From the NCBI RefSeq assembly GCF_050624435.1, contig NC_134546.1, forward strand, positions 79,959,700 to 80,023,699: a stretch of DNA of 64,000 nucleotides, in the 5' to 3' direction. The DNA comes from Tenrec ecaudatus. Lineage: Eukaryota; Chordata; Mammalia; Afrosoricida; Tenrecidae. A program made the translations under genes and the position numbers. Of the stretch, positions 57,460 to 64,000 are shown piece after piece. The stretch's first letter is position 1. Every line of letters starts with the position of its first letter. The notes beneath the pieces are model-generated. The model was given only the letters and a program-made list of their open reading frames with translations, was not told the origin of the DNA and did no database searches.

Positions 57460-58770
57460 GTCTGCTGCCTAGTTCTGTCTCTGCCCAGGACGCAGCGGAG
57501 CTGCCCTGGAGCTGCTGCCAGGGCCGCACAGGCAGGCCTGGTGTTTCAGCAGCTGCTGAGCTGCCGCCACCTCAGCAGTTAGCCCGCCCTCAGCGTTCAC
57601 CAACACAAGCAACCTCAGTCCTCAGCCCTCACCAAGCCCAGAGAGCCCCGGACGAGAGGCGAGCTCTGGGAGGATGTCAGCCTTCAGGATGGCGCGGAGA
57701 AGCGAGAGAAAGACCAAGAAGAAACCTGCCAATTGGGAAGAAGCGAAATTGTTGGTGGGATCCATGGCGGTCAGGAATGACATGTGAAGATGGAGAACTT
57801 TGTGTGATGTGATTTTCGTGGTCCAGGAAAGAGAGATCTCTGCTCACCGTGTGGTCCTGGCTGCAGCCAGCCCGGTTTTCAACGTCATGTTCACAAATGA
57901 CACGCTCGATTCAAAGTCCTTTGATGTAGAACACAAAGACGCCGACCTGACATTATTGAACACCTGGTGGAATGTGCTTACACTGCTAGGATGTCTGTGA
58001 ATAGCAACAACGTGCAGTCTTTGTTGGACACCGCAAACCAGTACCAGATTCAGCCTGTCAAGAATGTGTGTTGATTTTTTGAACGGGCAAGTGGATACTT
58101 CAAACTGTCTCAGTCTAAGCATTTTAGCAGCGCATCTAGACTGTCCTGAGTTGAAAGCCACTGCAGACGCCTTTATTCACCAGCATTTCACTGGCATTTC
58201 CAAAACTGAGGTGTTTCTACAGCTTGATGCTCAGCGAGTAACCTGTCTCCTCAACCAGGACCCCCTGTCCGTGAGCGCAGAGGAGCAGGTTTATGATGCT
58301 GCGGTCAGGGGGCTGAGACATGATGCGCCGAATCGCCAGACTTTTATGGTGGATGTCCTCGCTAACATCAGATTTCCTCTCACCTCGAAGGATTTCTGAT
58401 GTAAAACCGTCCCAGCTGACCCCCTCGTTCAAGACAGTCCTGAGCGCCTTAAGATGGTGATGAATGGAATGCAGTATCATCTACAATCTCCTGAGGATCG
58501 GAAAGAGCTGGCAGATGGAACAAGGCCGCGAAGACCACAGTTTTGTAGATATTTTAACCCAAAGCTGGAAAAAGGTGCATATTCTACAGGATCCTGCAGT
58601 GAGAATGTAACTGCAGAAATCTCATTTGATGCGTGTTTTGCTCTTTAAAATGACCTGTGTTGATAGCTATTTTGTATATTCAACCACACGTTTTTGGTCT
58701 TCAAGTAGAACAGTTTAAATAACTGAAGAACTGACCCCTAATTTAAAAAAAATTCTCATTCAATAAAGTA
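57460..58770 (+). pseudogene. KLHL7: KLHL7 processed pseudogene, kelch domain missing
   Basis: Intronless copy of KLHL7, the Cullin-3 substrate adaptor with BTB, BACK and kelch domains. A GC-rich 5' UTR precedes an N-terminus at 57674 (RKTKKKPANWEEAKLLVGS). A TGA at 57785-57787 stops the frame. The BTB domain (TLCDVIFVVQEREISAHRVV) runs to about 57950, then frameshifts, and BTB-end plus BACK sequence runs 58064-58399 (CVDFLNGQVDTSNC, CPELKATADAFIHQHF, LLNQDPLSVSAEEQVYDAA). A last piece (HLQSPEDRKELADGTRPRR, CRYFNPK) lies at 58454-58570, after which the six kelch repeats are absent. AATAAA occurs at 58762. No poly(A) tract or target-site duplication is obvious. Confidence 0.88.
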
Positions 58771-60189
58771 TGTTATTCCTTGAAGCCAGCATTATTAGAA
58801 TTCCATCACAATATGTATTAAGTATTTATATTAAATGCACCCACCCCTCCCTTATTTTTATTATAAAACTTTGTTTTGGAAATATTTTGCTATTTACTAG
58901 GACCTATCTGTATTTTGCCATATTAATTATTTCTAATATAATAATTGCAGAGGAAGCTTTTGTTCGAAATTATTTACCTTGCCTCATCCAAAGTGAACAG
59001 TACTTTATAGTCTGATGTAAGTAGACTACTTATTAAATAGGAATTTTTAGTAATTATTTTAAAATTCTTGTACTTGGCATTGTTCAGAAATGTTGGAATG
59101 ATAGTAGCTGTTATTCAATGAGGCACACCCATAGCTGCCCTATACCTGCCAGGAATGGTGTCTTTTCATTGTTATTATTATTAAATTGATCTCCTTCAGA
59201 GAACATTTTCAGTAGTAACATGTAATTATCCAGAATTAAGCCAATATACTTTTGTTGATTTAATAAACTTATACACTATTATCTCTATATTTTCCTTGGA
59301 TTTCAATGATGACAGGAGGAAATGTGTATTAATTACTGGCTGAAAAATGATAGAAAAGAAAATGTTAACATTTTTTTGAATATTGTCAGGAAATGACCTC
59401 TTGGCTCTCTATTCTAAAGGTAAATCATACCATTCCGAGGACGCCGGGGAAGAGAGAAGAACTTTTAATCTATGAAAAGACGACAATTGAGTTTCAAATA
59501 GTTCACTGAGAAATGTAATTTAAAAATAACCAGATTTCTTTTTTTCCACAACTTTTGGAAGATTATGATCCTGAGGGAAGGAGAAGGGCAGGTATGTTGT
59601 GCAGAAATATATTAACCATTGTGCATTTCAAGGAAGGTTCACCATTGCCATTTCAGTGTTCTAATTGGAAAATTCTCCTTTAGAGATGATAGACTATTTC
59701 TTGTGCTCCTAATTTAAGTGGGGGATCCTCTTTTGGCTTGATATCTCTGCATAATATAAGCAATGGGTTCCATGATCTATTGTGTCCACTGTAGTTTGAC
59801 AAAATGGCAGGTCACTCTTAGGCCTGGTACACTCTTGATAGATTCCTATATAGAAAACCTAGATTATTATTTTATTTTCCCTCTTACCATACATATAGAT
59901 GCTTGGGATATATTTCTCCTATTTATAATATTGAAGTGGTTATTTCTCAACCTACTGACATTCACATGTGAGACAACTTCCAATTCTGTTTAAGACTAAT
60001 GCTTCTATCCTTTTCTGGGAATTTATTAAATACCATGAAGTCATTCAAGACTCTTGTCTACATTTTCTATTTATTATGTATTTTATAATGAATGTTGGAT
60101 TTTGAGTGTGAACATGGCAAAGGTAATTTCTTATTTGTTTTCAAACTAGGACCAACAACTCTGTTTTTTCAATAGATTGCGAACACATG
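58771..60189. other. no gene recognised
   Basis: AT-rich. The part up to about 59275 (ends with 'ttaataaacttatac') could be long 3' UTR of the KLHL7 retrocopy, which I cannot test by eye. Confidence 0.45.
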
Positions 60190-62876
60190 TTCTCTTACTA
60201 AACACTTTCCTAAAGGCCAACAAACGATCCTTGAATTAACTACAAGCTTTTCTTTCGTGATGTCTTTTGTTTTTTTCTTTGTTAGTGGCTTGCTGTTGCT
60301 GTTTTGTTGTCTGGTTGTATACTGTTGCTTTGTTTTCTTCTGTCTTGTTTTTGTGCATTTTATTATCTCCACAGGTCTGTCTAAATAAGACATGCTGGAT
60401 GAACTAACTGGAGGAAAAACAACGGGACTGACAGTTCCGGGGGGACTTGGGATAGGGGGAGGTGGGCGGGGGGGAGGGTAAGGAAGTGGTGTTAACAAAC
60501 CCAGGGACAAGGGAACAACATGGGATCCAAATTGGTGGTGAGGGGGGAGTTGCAGGCCTGGTAGGGAATGATCAAGGGTAAGGTTATGTAAAGAAAAGGT
60601 ATAGCTGTAACCCAGGTCGGGACAGAGCATGATAGTGGGGCAGGAGGAAAGTCAAGGGAAATAGAGAAAAGAGCTAGGAGGCAAAGAGCATTTATAGAGG
60701 TCTAGACAAAGACATGTACATGCAAATATATATATGAGGATGGGGAAATAGAGCTATGTGTCTATATTTATAGGTTTAGTATTAAGGTGGCAGAAGGACC
60801 TTGGGCCTCTACTCTAGCACTCCCTCAACGCATGAATATTTTCTTCTATTAAATTGGCATTCTATGATGCTCACCCTCCTGACAGAACTGTTGAAGCCAA
60901 AGCGGGTGTAAAGTAAATGGGGTGGAGCCCGGTGGCAGTGGTGGCAGTGGCGGCGATGGAGGAGGAGGATATGGGCCACGCACTGGCTGGCGGTGGCTCT
61001 GGCTCTGAGCGTGCTGCTGGGCGGCCGGGCGATGCGGCCGGGCGAATGCAGTGTGCATTTCTTTTCTGGGAAGGTTCTACTAGAGCCTGAAGGACAGAGA
61101 CGTCATGTTCTCCCCAGCCACTATTGAAAAAGAACTTACCCGCTCCTGCCGGGAGGCCCGGGAGAAAGAGAATCGCTGTGCTACTACATTGGGGCCACAC
61201 GTTGTGGCCACCAAGATCATCAACGAGGTGTCGAAGCCCCTCGCCCATCACATCCCCGTGGAGAAGATCTGCAAGAAGCTCAAGAAGAAGTATGGCCAGA
61301 TCTGTGAGCTCAAGTACGACAAGCAGATCGACCTGAGCAGCGTGGACCTGAAGAAGTTCCGTGTGAAAGAGCTGAAGAAGTACTGGACGACTGGGTGGAG
61401 ACATGCAAAGGCTGTGCCGAGAAGTCCAACTACATCCGGAAGATTCACGAACTGATGCTGAAATACCCGCCCAAGGCGGCCAGTTCATGGACTGATTTGT
61501 AGTTGGGGACCCCTGCTGCCCTGGAGGGAGAAGCAGTCCCTGTCTTTACCCACCTGACCTTTTTGTAATTTATTCTGTATGTGGGGGAGCCCCTCCTCAA
61601 GTGGGTGTGAAGCCTGCAGCTGCGGCTGGAGCTCCTGGCTCGACAGTGCTCACCAGAGGGGTTCACTTCGTTTTTGCTGGTTTATTCTAGAATGGAAAGT
61701 GTCTGGGATATTTTTATTAAAGGAAAAAATTTTCTAGTTCTTGGAAAATTAAAAAAAAAAAAAGTAAATGGGGTGAAGAAAGCTGATGGTGCCCAGCTAT
61801 CAAAAGAGATCGTGTCTGGGGTTTTAAAGGCTTGAGATAAACAAGCGGCCATCTAGCTCAGAAGCAACAAAGCCCACATGGAAGAACACACCAGCCTCTG
61901 TGATTACGTGGTCCCAAAGGGATCAGTTATCAGGCATCAAAGAACAAAAAATCATATCATTGGCTGCACACCTCCATGATACGATCACAAAGGACAAACG
62001 GGTGCATGAGCAAAAGTGGTGAACAAAGCTGATGGTGCCTGGCTATCAAAAGAGATAATGTCTGGGGTCTTAAAGGCTTGAAGGTGAACAAGCAGCCATC
62101 TTGCTCAGAAGCAACAAAGCCCACATGGAAGAAGCACACCAGCCTGTGCGATCATGAGGTGCCAAAGAGATCAGGGATAAGGCATCATAAAAACAAAACA
62201 AAAACACCTTACCATAGTGAATTAAAGGGCAAGTGCAGAGTGGAGACCCAAAGCCCATTTGTCGGCCACTGGAGACCCGCTCACAGAGGGGTCTAGGCGA
62301 GGAGATTAGTCAGTCAGGGTGCGATGTAGCACGGATGAGGAATACAGCTTTCCCCCAGATCCTGGATGCTTCCTCCCACCAACTACCATGATCCAAATTC
62401 TACCTTGCAAGTCTGGATAGAGCAGAGGTTGTACACTGGTGCTTATAGGAGCTGGAGGCACAGGGAATCCAGGGTGGATGATACCTTCAGAACCAGGGGG
62501 TGAGAGGCGATACTCGGACAGTAGAGGTTGAGTGGTTTGGAAAGGGGGAACTGATTACAAGGATCTACATGTGACCTCCTCCCTGGGGGATGGACAACAG
62601 AGAAGGGGGGAAGGGAGAGCCGGAAAGGGCAAGATATGACAAAATAATAATCTATAAATTATCAAGGGTTCATGAAGGAGGCGGGAGCGGGGAGGGAGGG
62701 GAAAAAAGAGGACGTGATGCAAAGGGCTTAAGTGGAGAGCAAATGCTTTGAAAATGATGAGGGCAAAGAATGTACAGATGTGCTTTATAGAATTGATGTA
62801 TGTATATGTATGGATTGTGATAAGAGTTGTATGAGCCCCTAATAAAGTGTTTTTTAAAAATTAAAAAAATAAACAC
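60190..62876 (+). mobile_element. L1 3'-UTR copy, long form, carrying a nested retrocopy
   Basis: The same long form as 26277-28975, including the internal ~246-bp tandem duplication (61773 and 62019 onward). It ends 'gagcccctaataaagtgttt' plus an A-rich tail. It is split at 60925 by the MANF retrocopy. Confidence 0.85.
60925..61761 (+). pseudogene. MANF: MANF processed pseudogene nested in L1
   Basis: Intronless copy of MANF, the secreted/ER-resident neurotrophic factor. The signal peptide region (WATHWLAVALALSVLLGG) is near 60972; the start codon is disrupted. The body appears in several frames: [18 protein letters not shown], then [40 protein letters not shown] and [13 protein letters not shown] in one frame (61105-61380). 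[20 protein letters not shown] with its CXXC pair follows in another, ending near 61497. A 3' UTR with TATTAAA and 13 terminal A follow. aagtaaatggggtg flanks it at 60911-60924 and 61762-61775, a 14-bp target-site duplication proving L1-mediated retroposition into an existing L1. Confidence 0.95.
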
Positions 62877-62879
62877 GCA

Positions 62880-63184
62880 TAATTAATAGTATGATAGACA
62901 AAAACATTTTCATCTGTTGAAATCTACTATGTGTTTCATTTTTCAAAATCATGAATAGAAATGTAAGACAGGTGTAACGGTACTAAATAAAAAGAGGAAT
63001 GAAAGTAATGAAGTCATCTTTATGAACATCACAGAAAGCAGGTTCTCCTTAATTTCTGGCTCGTGGCTCAGAAACTGTTAATAGAGGTTACTGTTCTCAG
63101 CCCAGATTAGGTGGACGATAGGATTGAGGTGGAAAAACCCTTGCTTACAGTTATACATGTCAATTAAAGTTTTTGTAAACTGTA
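62880..63184. other. no gene recognised
   Basis: AT-rich sequence between two L1 copies. Confidence 0.5.
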
Positions 63185-64000
63185 TTTCTCCATTGTGGAG
63201 GAGGCAGGGGGAAGGAAAACAAAAGGATGAATATAAGGAAGAAAAGGGGAGTGGGGGCATGGGGAACAAATCCACCCAAGGGGAGGGTATTATTTATATC
63301 TCCACAGCGAACGTGGGACCAGACTTCAACCCAGTGCTGCAAGGTGTGAATGCAATATCCCAGCGTGGAGTAGGGAACCAGTGGAGAGGTCTGGGAGGCT
63401 TGCCCCAGCACCATAAATTAAGTGGATTTCTGCCCTTCCCCCGAAAAGAATTTGTTCCAAAGGATGACATTGACTCTGTAGCTCCGGGAGATGGACATAT
63501 CTGATCAGGGCACACGGGAGCAGATGAAGGGGCAGGAGGAGAGAGTGGAACACAGCCTGGCCCACCAGGTCGTAAGGATGATGTTCCTGAGTAGAGCAGC
63601 CAGTCCACAGAGAGAACAACATGGCTGGCCCCACTATGAGACATGATGCCCCTCAGTGACTAAGGGCAATACAGGGGACAGCACCAGAGACACAGTGTGG
63701 GAATTGCACCTGACCTGATCCACCACACCGAGGCAAAGCACTGGGGGAGTGCAGCGGAACAGCAAGGGAATGGAGTGGCAAGGTCTCCAGGGAATGCTGA
63801 AAGTGGACTTTGGGGCCAGGGCGTGGTGCCCCAACAGACTGGACTGGAAAACGCTCCTAAGGGCCAGCAAATGATCCCTGAACTAAGTACAAGCTTTTCT
63901 TTTGTGAAGTGTTTTGTTCTTTGTCAGTGGTTTGTTTTTGTTGTTTTGTTGTCTGGTTGTATACTGTTGCTTTGTTTTCCTCTGTCTTGTTTTCGTGAAT
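63185..64000 (+). mobile_element. L1 3'-UTR copy, cut by the window edge
   Basis: Starts 'gaggaggcagggggaagg' and is very similar to 26277-27090. Continues beyond the window. Confidence 0.88.

Overview
This window is vertebrate, not microbial. It has no operons. Its content is relics of immunoglobulin heavy-chain variable (IGHV) segments, each with a split leader/V-exon structure or a 23-type recombination signal (RSS), set among LINE, SINE, LTR, retroviral and processed-pseudogene insertions. AfroSINE-type SINEs and an RTE/BovB-like LINE point to an afrotherian mammal. A SPIN-type hAT transposon narrows this to something tenrec-like (for example Echinops telfairi). The species call is inference. 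I found no intact protein-coding gene; every recognisable host gene copy is broken.

Layout. About 0-5 kb is L1 sequence. From 5 to 39 kb lie eight IGHV relics, all on the + strand: 5.3 kb (VH3-like), 8.7 kb (VH4-like), 13.9-20.1 kb (VH6-like, split by a provirus), 21.3 kb (in-frame stop plus a duplicated FR3/heptamer), 24.9 kb, 33.3 kb, 37.1-38.2 kb (RSS split by an LTR-like insertion) and 39.0 kb. V segments read left to right, so the D/J/C side of the locus should lie to the right if this is the real locus.

Two class II (betaretrovirus-like) endogenous retroviruses are present. One, at 14259-19944 on the minus strand, has both LTRs, a 6-bp target-site duplication and long gag and dUTPase/protease frames. 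The other, at about 40178-42855 on the plus strand, is internally deleted. From 43 to 64 kb the window is mostly L1 3'-UTR copies and retrocopies: an antisense 28S rRNA piece abutting a histone H2B pseudogene, a KLHL7 retrocopy and a MANF retrocopy nested in an L1. An ATP5MC2 retrocopy lies further left, at 29.6 kb. A GC-rich segment at 49.8-50.6 kb is the only place resembling a CpG-island promoter.

The most informative signals are mobile-element insertions inside antigen-receptor parts: a provirus in a V exon, and an LTR-like element inserted exactly at an RSS heptamer.
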